From the NCBI RefSeq assembly GCF_003605405.2, contig NZ_QYTW02000002.1:150555-214554 (forward strand): DNA of 64,000 bases, written 5' to 3'. This document shows positions 34,450-43,561 of this stretch, in pieces. A model generated the notes under the pieces. The model saw only the letters and a list, made by a program, of their open reading frames with translations. It made no database searches and was not told the origin of the DNA. A program made the position numbers and the translations under genes. The stretch comes from Siminovitchia terrae (GTDB taxonomy: Bacteria; Bacillota; Bacilli; Bacillales; Bacillaceae_C). Position 1 is the stretch's first letter, and each line of letters opens with the position of its first letter.

Positions 34450-34469
34450 ACGGGGCGTCACGCCCCGTC
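34450..34469 (-). terminator. Terminator at the 3' end of the SpoIIM-like gene
   Basis: ACGGGGCG (34450-34457) pairs with CGCCCCGT (34461-34468). On the minus strand it is followed by TTTTTTT. It lies between converging genes. Confidence 0.85.
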
Positions 34470-35447
34470 TCAAATTTGCTCCAGTCTTCCGATTTCACGC
34501 AGGAAAAGTCTTTTTCCAATAATAAAGTAAAAGATCAATCCGAGGACTGTTACGAATGCTACGAAGTATTTGGCTTCAAGCGGGATGGGTGCCGGGGTGA
34601 TGAAGCCTTCTATGATTCCGGCAATGACGAACAGCGGGACCGTACCAAGCAAGAGCTGCACGGACCTTTTCGCGTTCACCTTCAATTGGTATCCTCTCGA
34701 GAAATGTCCTGGAACAAAAAGCTTATATCCCATCAAAAGCCCCGCACCGCCGGCGATAAAGATGGCGGTAAGTTCAATCATTCCGTGAGGGACAATATAT
34801 GCCCAAAATTCATAGCTTTTTCCGTGAGTCCAGAACAAGGCGGCAAGGGCCCCGATAATGATTCCGTTATAAATAAGGACATAGACGGTCAACAATCCGA
34901 AAATAACGCCTCCAGCAAAAGCCAGGATGGCGACCTTGATATTATTGGACATAATACTTGACGACATCACGGAAGAATCCCAAGACCCCTTGTCGCTTCC
35001 AAGCGAATCCGGATCGACGCCATAGGCAATTTCAGGCGGAAGAATAGCATACATATTTTGTGGATCTTGAACCACAGCTATGTAACTGCCGACTGCACCA
35101 ATTGTAAAGAGCACGAAGGCTGCAATGACAAACTTCCACTGTTCCCAAAGTAACCGGATAAATGTCGTGGTGAAAAAGTGGCGCACCTGTTGAATGCTCG
35201 ACATTTGATCTTTGTATAAAATATTATGGGATTTTGAAACAAGGCCGTTTAAATAGAAGGTGACCTCTTCATGTGGAAAATAAGTTTGGGAGTACGAAAG
35301 ATTTTGAGCGGCTTTCTGATAAAGCCGATAAAATTGATCGATCGTGGAGCCAGCTACATCTTTTTTGCGTTTATGCATCGTAACTACAAGCTGCTCTAGC
35401 TGTTTCCAGTCATCCCGGTGTTTTTTAATAAACTGCTTTACATTCAT
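34470..35447 (-). CDS. Stage II sporulation protein M-like (DUF95) membrane protein
   Basis: 325 aa. N-terminal cytosolic helical part (NVKQFIKKHRDDWKQLEQLV...), then about five membrane helices with the SpoIIM core VAILAFAGGVIFGLLTVYVLIYNGIIIGALAALFW and YIVPHGMIELTAIFIAGGAGLLMGY. It is not the sporulation gene spoIIM itself (about 215 aa in B. subtilis) but the longer variant that accompanies RDD proteins and MoxR/DUF58 clusters. ATG at 35447 with AGAGGTGA upstream. It is divergent from the RDD gene. Confidence 0.85.
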   Translation of the reverse strand: MNVKQFIKKHRDDWKQLEQLVVTMHKRKKDVAGSTIDQFYRLYQKAAQNLSYSQTYFPHEEVTFYLNGLVSKSHNILYKDQMSSIQQVRHFFTTTFIRLLWEQWKFVIAAFVLFTIGAVGSYIAVVQDPQNMYAILPPEIAYGVDPDSLGSDKGSWDSSVMSSSIMSNNIKVAILAFAGGVIFGLLTVYVLIYNGIIIGALAALFWTHGKSYEFWAYIVPHGMIELTAIFIAGGAGLLMGYKLFVPGHFSRGYQLKVNAKRSVQLLLGTVPLFVIAGIIEGFITPAPIPLEAKYFVAFVTVLGLIFYFIIGKRLFLREIGRLEQI

Positions 35448-35547
35448 GTGACTCGTCACCTCTTGTAAAAGATCGACATCTATACTCTTCTATTATAGTA
35501 ACACTCCTGAGCAATAGAAACATTAACTTGGGAAAGGAGGAAAAAAT

Positions 35548-36345
35548 ATGGAAAAAGAACAGGTTGGGGTTAAGACACCGGAATTCGTTTCTATCCAGTT
35601 TCAGCTGGCCGGCTTGGGAAGCAGAATGGCGGCTTATATGCTAGACTGGCTCATTTTGGGTGTGATGAATGTAATAATAATTATTATTCCGCTTATTCTG
35701 TTAATCGATGGGAATCCGTTTTATGATGACATTACCTCCATTGTTATGGCAATATTGATTATAGCGCTGTTTGTCCTGAACTGGGGATATTTTATTTTCA
35801 TGGAATTTTATTTTGGCGGGAAGACGATTGGAAAAAGAGTACTGGGGATCCGGGTGATTCAGGATAACGGACATAGTCTGACATTGTTATCGAGCTTTAT
35901 CCGAAACTTCATGCGAATTGTAGACTCTTTGCCTGCTGGTTATTTAACGGGATTGTTGATGATTTTTTTCCATCCTAAGCATAAAAGAGTGGGAGATTTG
36001 GTCGCAGGTACAATGGTCGTCCACGAAAGGAAAGCGAAGCGACTGGGCAAGCTTACGCCTGTCGAAAAGGAAATTCAAAGAAGAGGACTCTCAAAACACG
36101 ATATTTTAGTCGAAGAATTTTCAGTTCGCGCATTGAACGCCCAAGATTGGAATCTGGTCCGTACATACAGTAGCCGCCTGCTGCAGCTCCCAATGGAGGA
36201 ACGCCACGATTTGACGAAGCAAGTGGCGGAAATTTTATTTCCAAAGATCGGGTGGGATACGAAGGGGAAAAGTACCCGCGAATTGGAGGACTCTCTTCTC
36301 GTTTTGTATTTGAATATGAAAGACGAATGGGAGTTTGAAGTGTAA
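35548..36345 (+). CDS. RDD family membrane protein
   Basis: 265 aa. Residues about 18-160 are an RDD domain (GLGSRMAAYMLDWLILGVMNVIIIII, GKTIGKRVLGIRVI, RNFMRIVDSLP, KRVGDLVAGTMVVHERK) with three membrane helices. A soluble C-terminal 100 aa rich in charged residues follows. RDD proteins are poorly understood; some affect ion transport. It is paired divergently with the SpoIIM-like gene, the same combination known from actinobacterial MoxR loci. Confidence 0.87.
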   Translation: MEKEQVGVKTPEFVSIQFQLAGLGSRMAAYMLDWLILGVMNVIIIIIPLILLIDGNPFYDDITSIVMAILIIALFVLNWGYFIFMEFYFGGKTIGKRVLGIRVIQDNGHSLTLLSSFIRNFMRIVDSLPAGYLTGLLMIFFHPKHKRVGDLVAGTMVVHERKAKRLGKLTPVEKEIQRRGLSKHDILVEEFSVRALNAQDWNLVRTYSSRLLQLPMEERHDLTKQVAEILFPKIGWDTKGKSTRELEDSLLVLYLNMKDEWEFEV

Positions 36346-36356
36346 AGGATAATATC

Positions 36357-36382
36357 AAAACGCAGCGCTCCTGCTGCGTTTT
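36357..36382. terminator. Bidirectional terminator between RDD and GNAT genes
   Basis: AAAACGCAGC (36357-36366) pairs with GCTGCGTTTT (36373-36382) between converging genes. Confidence 0.85.
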
Positions 36383-36391
36383 GAACCAATC

Positions 36392-37201
36392 CTATTCTTT
36401 TTCTAAAATGTAGTATCCTACATATTCAGACGGGACGGCTGCAACCAGAATATATCCATCTGAAAACAGCTCTTGAACTACCTGTCTAATTTTCATTCTC
36501 CAATCATATGCAAGCTCAAAAGAGTTACTTTTTAGTGTCTGGATATCTTTTGGTACAGGTACAAGAATAATCCTTTCCTCTGTATGTTTAGCAACATCTC
36601 CTGAAATGGGCATTGAATGTTGGACGATAAAGTCCAGTGCAAGCGGATAATCATTGATTTCGCTATACCTTTCCTTTTTCGTGCCCATGTTGACGACTGG
36701 ATCGCTCATTAGATCCCATTCCAGTAGGAATCTGTCCGTCGGCATCCCTTTGTTAATCTTGTCCTGCATGCTTCCGTAATAAGACACGTAGTATGTCCTC
36801 ACATAACCGCCCAATTTCGTAAGGTTTAAATATCCATTCTTAATTTCCAGCGGATCGAAGGTCCACGTGATTTTTTCAAAGCCTTGATCTATCGCCCACT
36901 CACGTTGTTGTCTTTTCAGCTTTTCTCCAATACCCTGATTCCGATAATCGGGGTCCACCGCCATCATATGGGAAACGAGATGCGGTTTTGACAGGGGGCT
37001 TGTAACCCCTGGAAAACCGTAAGTGAAGCCAATCATTCGGTCTGCGTCAAATGCGCCGATGACACATCCTCCATTATGAATAGCTGCGACCATTTGGGCA
37101 AGGGAGGTGACAATATCATTTCCCCATATTTTATTTTGCAGATCAACCGCATGTTGCAATTCATTAATTTCTATGACGGGTTTAAATTGATATTTGTTCA
37201 A
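36392..37201 (-). CDS. GNAT family N-acyltransferase, candidate amino acid N-succinyltransferase
   Basis: 269 aa with an acetyl-CoA-type binding motif in SHMMAVDPDYRNQGIGEKLKRQQREWA and a GNAT-like N-terminal half; the C-terminal 90 aa are family-specific (YILVAAVPSEYVGYYILE). TTG at 37201 with AGAGGTG eight bases upstream. It overlaps the end of racemase copy 2, so they are one operon. In Geobacillus kaustophilus a GNAT enzyme encoded with NSAR succinylates D-amino acids. This gene has the right family, length class and partner, but succinyl-CoA specificity is inferred. Confidence 0.82.
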   Translation of the reverse strand: MNKYQFKPVIEINELQHAVDLQNKIWGNDIVTSLAQMVAAIHNGGCVIGAFDADRMIGFTYGFPGVTSPLSKPHLVSHMMAVDPDYRNQGIGEKLKRQQREWAIDQGFEKITWTFDPLEIKNGYLNLTKLGGYVRTYYVSYYGSMQDKINKGMPTDRFLLEWDLMSDPVVNMGTKKERYSEINDYPLALDFIVQHSMPISGDVAKHTEERIILVPVPKDIQTLKSNSFELAYDWRMKIRQVVQELFSDGYILVAAVPSEYVGYYILEKE

Positions 37202-37215
37202 TGCGGCTTCACCTC

Positions 37216-38346
37216 TCAATTAATCACTTTCATTTTCTGAAAAGATTCTGTGTAGACAACATAATGGTTAAATGTCTGCTCATTGATTCCATATCCGATC
37301 CCAGGTCCCTCTGGAACTTTAAGAACGCCCGGTTTGTAAAATTGGACTTCTGCGTCGGTGATATCCTGTTTCCAATAGCGGTCTGATGGGGACGTATCCC
37401 CTGGTATGGTGAAATTACCGAGTGAAGAAATTGCGATATTATGAGCCCTTCCTATGCCGGATTCAAGCATGCCGCCGCACCAGACAGGAATACCCATCGA
37501 CTGGCAATAATCATGGATCTTTTTCGCTTCCGTCAGGCCGCCGACCCGGCCAACCTTGATATTGATGATTTTTGTTGCTCCAATTTCCACCGCTTTTCTT
37601 GCATCTTCAACTGAATGGATGCTTTCATCCAGGCAAATAGGCGTGGAAAGCTCCCTTTGCAAGGTTCCGTGGTCAATAATATCATCATAATCAAGCGGCT
37701 GCTCAATCATCATCAGATTGAGGGGATCAAGCTGCTTTAAATGGTCGATGTCCTGCAAGGTGTAGGCTGAATTGGCATCCGCCATTAATGGAACATCCAT
37801 TCCGAACCGATCCCTGATTGCCTCCATCGGCTTGACATCAAAGCCGGGCTTGATTTTCACTTTTATCTTTTTATAGCCTTGGTCAATGCAACTGCCAACT
37901 CGATCAAGTAGCTCCTCAATTGTAGGCTCGATCCCGATACTGACTCCGACGTCAATTTCTCCCTTCGTTCCTCCAAGGGCTTTTGCAAGTGATATGCCTT
38001 TCTTTTTACAGTAAAGATCCCACACCGCCCCTTCCAGGGCAGCTTTTGCCATTCGGTGCCCTTTGACGGATTGGAAAATTGGGTCAAGGTCCTCTGGATG
38101 TTTTAGTTTTTCCATTTTTAAAACTTGGGGGATGATCAGCTCTTTCAAAATATATAGAACCGTTTCCGTTGATTCTTCGTTATAAAAGGGAAGGGGAAAT
38201 GCGGTGCTTTCTCCGAACCCTATAAAGCCTTCACTTTGCACACTAACAACTATAAAATCTCTCTTCATTAATCTCCCAAAGCTAGTTTCAAAAGGGTGTT
38301 TTAAAGGCATTTGCAGGCGGTCCAATTTGATTTGCTCGATTAACAT
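37216..38346 (-). CDS. N-succinylamino acid racemase / OSBS-like protein (copy 2)
   Basis: 376 aa, obviously paralogous to the product of 1904-3046 and with the same catalytic set: KIKVKI, MADANSAYT, MIEQPL, CLDESIH, NIKVGRVGG, and the shared stretch VWCGGMLESGIGRAHNIA. Long identical blocks suggest duplication or close common origin. First gene of an operon with the GNAT acyltransferase, which favours racemization of N-succinylamino acids over menaquinone synthesis. One of the two copies could still be the cell's MenC. Confidence 0.87.
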   Translation of the reverse strand: MLIEQIKLDRLQMPLKHPFETSFGRLMKRDFIVVSVQSEGFIGFGESTAFPLPFYNEESTETVLYILKELIIPQVLKMEKLKHPEDLDPIFQSVKGHRMAKAALEGAVWDLYCKKKGISLAKALGGTKGEIDVGVSIGIEPTIEELLDRVGSCIDQGYKKIKVKIKPGFDVKPMEAIRDRFGMDVPLMADANSAYTLQDIDHLKQLDPLNLMMIEQPLDYDDIIDHGTLQRELSTPICLDESIHSVEDARKAVEIGATKIINIKVGRVGGLTEAKKIHDYCQSMGIPVWCGGMLESGIGRAHNIAISSLGNFTIPGDTSPSDRYWKQDITDAEVQFYKPGVLKVPEGPGIGYGINEQTFNHYVVYTESFQKMKVIN

Positions 38347-38805
38347 TCAATTTCTCCTTTCTTTGATGAAACTTCATTTCTAAAAAAGGGAAACAATCCT
38401 AATTCTTTAGATTCTGTTTTTTCGTTGGTGCATCCAATATGTTTCCTGGGTCTTTTACCAGTTACTCCGCTCACCAATACATTCAGAACGGAAAAGATAG
38501 CAGGCATTCCTTTTAAAGCAATTGCTTTTTTATTGAAAAATGAAGCCTAAACTTCGAAAAAAGAATACGGCTAAGAAATCTAAAAGTCAAGAGAGTGTTT
38601 TTATAATTTACTGTTTTTTCCAGAGTAAATAAAACTCCTTTTGTTGACTCCAACTGTTTGAATAACTAGAGTCATGAAGGGTTCATGTAACCTAACCTTT
38701 ATTAAAATAATTGCTAAGATAAAATTTCTTAATTGCAATAACAAATAAAATCAATTGGAAAATTCTTTATATATGAAATAGAATCAATCTTAATTTAAAG
38801 ATCAT
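38347..38805. other. Intergenic region, possibly decayed coding DNA
   Basis: About 460 bp without an intact gene between racemase copy 2 and the pseudogene. It contains the racemase promoter region; I see no recognisable remnant upstream of 38806. Confidence 0.35.
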
Positions 38806-39281
38806 GATGTTGAGGAAGCGAAAAATTATTAGCAAAGGGTTTGAAGGAACTTGGGCTGAAGGAACTTCCGCAATTGACATACCTGTACATTTTTTCGGAT
38901 ACTGGTCATGATATCGCTCAAACGATACAAGCCCAAATCAAAGAGACTCTAGGTGTAGAGATTGCGCTTGAAAGTTTAGAAGCAAAGGTATTTTTTGATA
39001 TGCAATTTGAAGAAGGAAATAACCATTTTTCATTTGGCGGCTGGACAGCGGATTATAATGACCCTATGGACTTTTTCTAGAGTTACCTAGTTACGGAGTT
39101 GTGGGAAAATAAAGAGTACGATGTATTGCTGGAAGAGGCAAAGTTCGATCTGGATGTCAAGAAACGTGATGAACTGTTGTTAAAGGCAGAACAGCTGATG
39201 ATGGATGAAATGCCAATTATTCCACTATACTTCGGTTCAAATAACTGGGTTCAAGCTGAAATGTGGAAGGTGCTTACATGA
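38806..39281 (+). pseudogene. Broken peptide ABC transporter substrate-binding protein (DppE/OppA-like), C-terminal part
   Basis: Translation reads DVEEAK (38806-38823), then after a frameshift LLAKGLKELGLKELPQLTYLY, IAQTIQAQIKETLGVEIALE and FGGWTADYNDPMDFF. A TAG stop (39078-39080) follows, and the same frame resumes as WENKEYDVLLEEAKFDLDVKKR to 39281. These are the C-lobe motifs of oligopeptide-binding proteins. The N-terminal two thirds are gone, the segment normally joining DPM-F to the NPEYD motif is shortened, and there is one frameshift and one stop. It lies beside a D-aminopeptidase gene, as dppE does in the B. subtilis dpp operon. Confidence 0.8.
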
Positions 39282-39379
39282 CGACGATCAGTCATTTTGA
39301 CTTAAAAAGAGCGAAAATAAACGAATAATATTTTTGGTTCATTTATCCAGGGAAGTGATGATTGAAAGCTTCCCTGGAT

Positions 39380-39576
39380 TTAAACTTCATTCAGCAGAAG
39401 TCTCACACTTGTGTAAGTGGTGAGATGAATGCATATTGGTATTCCATATTCAGTGGGGGTTCAAACCCCGGCTGAATAAAGTTAAAGCCTTCGGCGGATG
39501 CAACAGATTTTCAGAGGAAATTTATCGAGCGGAGCTCGATAAAATCTGGGCGCAAATACGCCGAGGCGCATTTTAT
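39380..39576 (+). repeat. Structured dispersed repeat, copy D
   Basis: Full-length copy between the pseudogene and the LysR gene. It has a small insertion (CCATATTCAGTGGG) and ends in CATTTTAT instead of CATTTGAT. Confidence 0.87.
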
Positions 39577-39594
39577 TAACGGGTGGAAATTGTA

Positions 39595-40497
39595 TTATTG
39601 CGGTGGAAGAAGTGCCCCAATATTTACTTTAACGAAATCAATGAAAATTTTCAGCGTACCGTCTATTTTAGTATCTTTCAAATAGATTAGTTGGTATGGT
39701 CGGTTCAGTTGGGGTTGATCTTTGATTTTAATAATACGTAAGTCTTTTAGGGGTCGTTCTTCGACGATGGATGATAATGGGATAATCCCAATCCCGATTT
39801 CCTTTTTCACCATTTGTTTTACCAACTCGATATTATCTGTTTCCAATACTGCGTTTGGTTTTAAGTTCAATTTGTTGAATGCATTGTTTATCAAAACCCA
39901 ATCTATGGAACCGTGGTCATATAATAGAAGTTTTTCCCTGGCAACTTTCGATAATGAGACTTTCTCCATCGAAGCAAATGGATGATTGGGATAAGTAACA
40001 ATAACCATTTCATCATTGAATAAATGAATAGTTTCAATTTTTGGATGACCAACTGAACGCGAGATGCCTAATGGTGTTTCGTGATTCAACACCATTTCCA
40101 AGACATTGTGTGAATGCCCGGAGTGAATAGCTAATTTGATTTTTGGGTAGGTATTGTGAAACTGTCTGATGAGCTTTGGAAAAATATAATGTGACATCGA
40201 TAAGACAATCGAAATGCTCAGTTCATCTTTGATATTTTGGTTATTCTGTTGAATCGTTAATATGCCAGATTGAATGGTTTCTAGACTCGTTTTTGCAAAG
40301 GGCAGGAACGTTTTCCCTTCTCTTGTTAAAGAAATACTTTTCCCAAGGCGAATAAACAAATCACAACCTAGTTCTTTTTCTAAAGATTTTATTCTTGCAC
40401 TAACAGTTGGTTGGGAAATATAAAGAATTTCACCCGCTTTTTTAAAACTTTTTGTTAATGAAACATATAAAAAAGCTTCAATTTGTTCTAAATTCAT
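39595..40497 (-). CDS. LysR family transcriptional regulator
   Basis: 300 aa. N-terminal winged HTH (LEQIEAFLYVSLTKSFKKAGEILYISQPTVSARIKSLEKELGCDLF) and a periplasmic-binding-like effector domain from about residue 90. It is divergent from the D-aminopeptidase gene, with a shared 145-bp AT-rich promoter region, the standard layout for a LysR activator of the adjacent operon. The expected inducer would be a D-amino acid or peptide, by context. The ATG has AGGTGA upstream. Confidence 0.9.
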   Translation of the reverse strand: MNLEQIEAFLYVSLTKSFKKAGEILYISQPTVSARIKSLEKELGCDLFIRLGKSISLTREGKTFLPFAKTSLETIQSGILTIQQNNQNIKDELSISIVLSMSHYIFPKLIRQFHNTYPKIKLAIHSGHSHNVLEMVLNHETPLGISRSVGHPKIETIHLFNDEMVIVTYPNHPFASMEKVSLSKVAREKLLLYDHGSIDWVLINNAFNKLNLKPNAVLETDNIELVKQMVKKEIGIGIIPLSSIVEERPLKDLRIIKIKDQPQLNRPYQLIYLKDTKIDGTLKIFIDFVKVNIGALLPPQ

Positions 40498-40642
40498 CTA
40501 ATCACCTATCAACGATAATAAAGTGTTATACGAATAAATGATTTCAACTTAAAATTCTGATATTAAATTATAAATTAAAAGCCTATAAAAAGCTATGATA
40601 AGTATTTTTATTTACTAATAATCATTTAGGAGGAGCATTACT

Positions 40643-41476
40643 ATGAAAATTTATATTGTAGCGGATGGAGAAGGTATTTCCGGGGTTGTCAGCTCTGAAG
40701 AAATGCATCCTACTGGAAGCCGTTTCCAAGAATTCAGACGATTGATGACAATGGATGTAAATGCTGCGATTGAAGGAGCTTTTGATGCTGGCGCGAGCGA
40801 AGTTGTCGTCAATGATGCTCATTGGTCCATGATCAATATCATTTACGAAGATCTTGATCCAAGAGCGGAGATCATCAGGGGTTCAAATAAAAAATTATCC
40901 ATGGTTGAACAAATTGAAGGGTTCGATGGTGCTCTTTTTATCGGACTTCATGCTAAGGTAGGTCATTCCCATGGGGTGGCCAATGAAACAATGGTTGGGC
41001 CGGAGATGTATGAAATGAGAATGAATGGAATGCCGGTTGGAGAGGTTGAGATCAATGCAGCCATTGCCGGTTATTTTGGTGTTCCTGTCATCATGGTCTC
41101 TGGTGATGATTGTCTTGGCAAAGAAGCAACAGAAAGCTTAGGTGAAGTGGAGACCGCCATTGTTAAGAAGTCCATTGACCGCTGGTCAGCCCGCTGCCTG
41201 TCATTAGAAAAAGCCCATCAAGAAATTCATACAAAAGCATTTCAGGCAGTCAAGAGATTGGGTGATTTTAAACCTTATACAATCGAGGGACCTGTTGAAT
41301 TAGAAATAGAATGGACCTCGACTGCAGAGTGTAAGAAATCAAGTCTTGTTCCTGGATCATATGTTAAATCACCAAGAATAGTGGCCTATAAAAGTAATGA
41401 TTTTTTAGAAGCCTGGAGAGGAATTTATGCTTGTTTAAACCTCGGTGTGATGGCCTTTGATCCATTATACGGGTAA
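40643..41476 (+). CDS. M55 family D-aminopeptidase (DppA-like)
   Basis: 277 aa, the length of B. subtilis DppA. MKIYIVADGEGISGVV holds metal ligands D8 and E10. NDAHWSM, GLHAKVGHSHGVANET and NGMPVGEVEINAA are family blocks. DppA is a zinc decameric peptidase releasing N-terminal D-amino acids, used on D-Ala-D-Ala and related wall peptides. First gene of an operon with dmpA-like and dat genes. ATG with AGGAGGAG upstream. Confidence 0.9.
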   Translation: MKIYIVADGEGISGVVSSEEMHPTGSRFQEFRRLMTMDVNAAIEGAFDAGASEVVVNDAHWSMINIIYEDLDPRAEIIRGSNKKLSMVEQIEGFDGALFIGLHAKVGHSHGVANETMVGPEMYEMRMNGMPVGEVEINAAIAGYFGVPVIMVSGDDCLGKEATESLGEVETAIVKKSIDRWSARCLSLEKAHQEIHTKAFQAVKRLGDFKPYTIEGPVELEIEWTSTAECKKSSLVPGSYVKSPRIVAYKSNDFLEAWRGIYACLNLGVMAFDPLYG

Positions 41477-41561
41477 TAAATAATCGCAGGAATTCTGCGA
41501 TGGGGTATTTTTACAACGAATTTTATGAGGAGCCTTTGGTTCCGCTGCGAGGTGTTAGTTA

Positions 41562-42659
41562 TTGGGAAGGGTTAAAATAAGGGAGTTAGGGTTAGAGATT
41601 GGAAGTTTGCCTGTAGGGAAAAAGAATTGCATTACCGATGTTAAGGGGGTTCAAGTTGGTCATGTAACTCTTAAGTACCCTGAGGAAAACGAAGAATTTG
41701 TCTGTACAGGTGTGACAGCTATTATACCACACGCTGGGAATATTTTTCGGGAGAATGTTGCAGCAGCCAGTTATGTATTTAATGGATTTGGAAAAACAAC
41801 TGGATTAGTACAGATCAATGAATTGGGCAGATTAGAATCCCCCATTATGTTAACAAATACATTTGGTGTTCCGGCGGTCACGCAAGGAACTCTGCAATAT
41901 TTATTAGAACAAAACCCGGAAATCGGGGACACCACTGGAACTGTAAATATTGTAGTCGGCGAGTGCAACGACAGTTACCTAAATTCAATAAGAAGCTTGC
42001 CTGTTTTACCGCAGCATGCAAGAAAAGCAATTGATAATGCTTCGTCAGGTCGGGTAGAAGAAGGCGCTGTAGGCGCCGGAGCAGGTATGGTTTGTTTTGA
42101 TTATAAAGGTGGGATCGGCTGTTCTTCCAGAATAATTTCAATCGAAGGAGCAGAAAAAAAATATACAATCGGGTGCCTGGTTTTAAGTAATTTTGGAAAG
42201 CAGGAGGAACTATGGAACTATAGCAGTTATTCAAAAAAGGTAAAAACAAGCCATAGTCAAGAACCTGTGGTTGAATCGGATGGTTCCATTATTATGGTAT
42301 TAGCTACTGATGCACCGTTAAATGAACGTCAATTACAACGTGTTGCAAAACGCTGTGGAATTGGATTAGGCAGAACAGGAAGCCATATGAGTCACGGAAG
42401 CGGCGATATTGTAATTGCTTTTTCCACTGCACAAGTGTTTGATCACTTTTCAAATGATTGTACAGAGCAGGTTATACAATTACGGGACGATAAGTCAGTG
42501 ATGAATTCTCTTTTTACTGCGGCAGCGGAAGCGACGGAGGAAGCCATCTACAATTCCTTAAGCAATGCGAAAACGACGCGGGGAAGAAAGGGCAGAGAGG
42601 TAAAAGAAATTCCTTATTGTTTATTGGATGAAAACATGTTGATTAATCATCAAAAATAA
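41562..42659 (+). CDS. P1 family L-aminopeptidase/D-esterase (DmpA-like)
   Basis: 365 aa. The P1 fold is shown by CITDVKGVQVGHVTL, TGVTAIIPH, NGFGKTTGLVQINELGRLESPIMLTNT, GAVGAGAGMVCFDYKGGIG and the self-cleavage site before the serine in SDGSIIMVLATDAPL. The serine becomes the N-terminal nucleophile of the beta chain. DmpA-type enzymes hydrolyse N-terminal L-residues, D-amino acid amides or esters, or beta-peptides. TTG start with GAGGTG seven bases upstream; 85 bp after the DppA gene, same operon. Confidence 0.9.
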   Translation: MGRVKIRELGLEIGSLPVGKKNCITDVKGVQVGHVTLKYPEENEEFVCTGVTAIIPHAGNIFRENVAAASYVFNGFGKTTGLVQINELGRLESPIMLTNTFGVPAVTQGTLQYLLEQNPEIGDTTGTVNIVVGECNDSYLNSIRSLPVLPQHARKAIDNASSGRVEEGAVGAGAGMVCFDYKGGIGCSSRIISIEGAEKKYTIGCLVLSNFGKQEELWNYSSYSKKVKTSHSQEPVVESDGSIIMVLATDAPLNERQLQRVAKRCGIGLGRTGSHMSHGSGDIVIAFSTAQVFDHFSNDCTEQVIQLRDDKSVMNSLFTAAAEATEEAIYNSLSNAKTTRGRKGREVKEIPYCLLDENMLINHQK

Positions 42660-42673
42660 AGAGAGGAAATGAA

Positions 42674-43498
42674 ATGATATTATTAAATGAACGTTTTTTA
42701 GAGCGGGATGAGGTAACGATCGATATTGAGGATCGCGGATATCAATTTGGCGACGGAGTCTATGAAGTTATTCGTATATATAATGGAGCATGCTTTGCAA
42801 TGGATGCCCATATTGAACGTTTAAGACGAAGTGCTGAACAAATTGAAATGATTTTGCCTTACACGTTAACAGAACTAGAGGAAAATTTGCTGAAGCTTGT
42901 TGAAAAGAACAACATCAAAACGGGCATTATTTATGTGCAAGTTACTCGTGGAGCAGCACCAAGGGCGCATCATTTTCCCGAAGGTTCTTCCTCAGTTTTA
43001 GTTGCATATGTTCAAAGTCTAGATCGGCCCCTAACAAAGATAAGAAATGGCGTAAAGGTAACTTTAACCGAAGATATTCGATGGAAAAGGTGTGACATTA
43101 AAAGTCTAAACTTACTCGGCAGTGTTTTGGCTAAACAAAAAGCGAAAAATAAAGGCTTTGAAGAGGCTATTCTTCACCGTGATGAAGTTATCACAGAAGG
43201 CAGTTCTACTAATGTATTCATTATTAAGGATCAAGCCATATACACCCATCCGGCAAACAACTTGATCCTAAATGGAATAACAAGGAACAAAGTACTTAAA
43301 ATTGCAAGGGAAAAGAAATTTCAGGTTGTTGAAGAACCATTTACAATAAAGGAATTGCTCAATGCAGATGAAATATTTATCACAAGCACCACAATAGAGA
43401 TTACCCCCGTAATCGAGATTGACCAAACAGTAATCGCTGGTGGTCAACCTGGTCCAGTTACTTGTATCCTGCAAAAAGAATTTGACAAGCTGCTATAA
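42674..43498 (+). CDS. dat: D-amino acid transaminase
   Basis: 274 aa, fold-type IV PLP enzyme. LNERFLERDEVTIDIEDRGYQFGDGVYEVIRIYNG is characteristic of Bacillus D-amino acid aminotransferases. The PLP lysine is in RCDIKSLNLL (about residue 144), followed by EAILHRDEVITEGSSTNVFI. It exchanges amino groups between D-amino acids and 2-oxoacids, feeding D-Ala/D-Glu pools or starting D-amino acid catabolism. Third gene of the operon, 14 bp after dmpA, with a clear terminator after it. Confidence 0.92.
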   Translation: MILLNERFLERDEVTIDIEDRGYQFGDGVYEVIRIYNGACFAMDAHIERLRRSAEQIEMILPYTLTELEENLLKLVEKNNIKTGIIYVQVTRGAAPRAHHFPEGSSSVLVAYVQSLDRPLTKIRNGVKVTLTEDIRWKRCDIKSLNLLGSVLAKQKAKNKGFEEAILHRDEVITEGSSTNVFIIKDQAIYTHPANNLILNGITRNKVLKIAREKKFQVVEEPFTIKELLNADEIFITSTTIEITPVIEIDQTVIAGGQPGPVTCILQKEFDKLL

Positions 43499-43504
43499 TG
43501 AAAA

Positions 43505-43555
43505 GGGTGTCTCGGAAGTTTATCTTACTTGACGTGCTTCCCAGACACCCCCTTT
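43505..43555. terminator. Bidirectional terminator between dat and ALDH genes
   Basis: GGGTGTCT (43505-43512) pairs with AGACACCC (43543-43550), with an inner GGAAG/CTTCC, and is flanked by A-rich and T-rich tails between converging genes. Confidence 0.8.
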
Positions 43556-43561
43556 AAAGTC

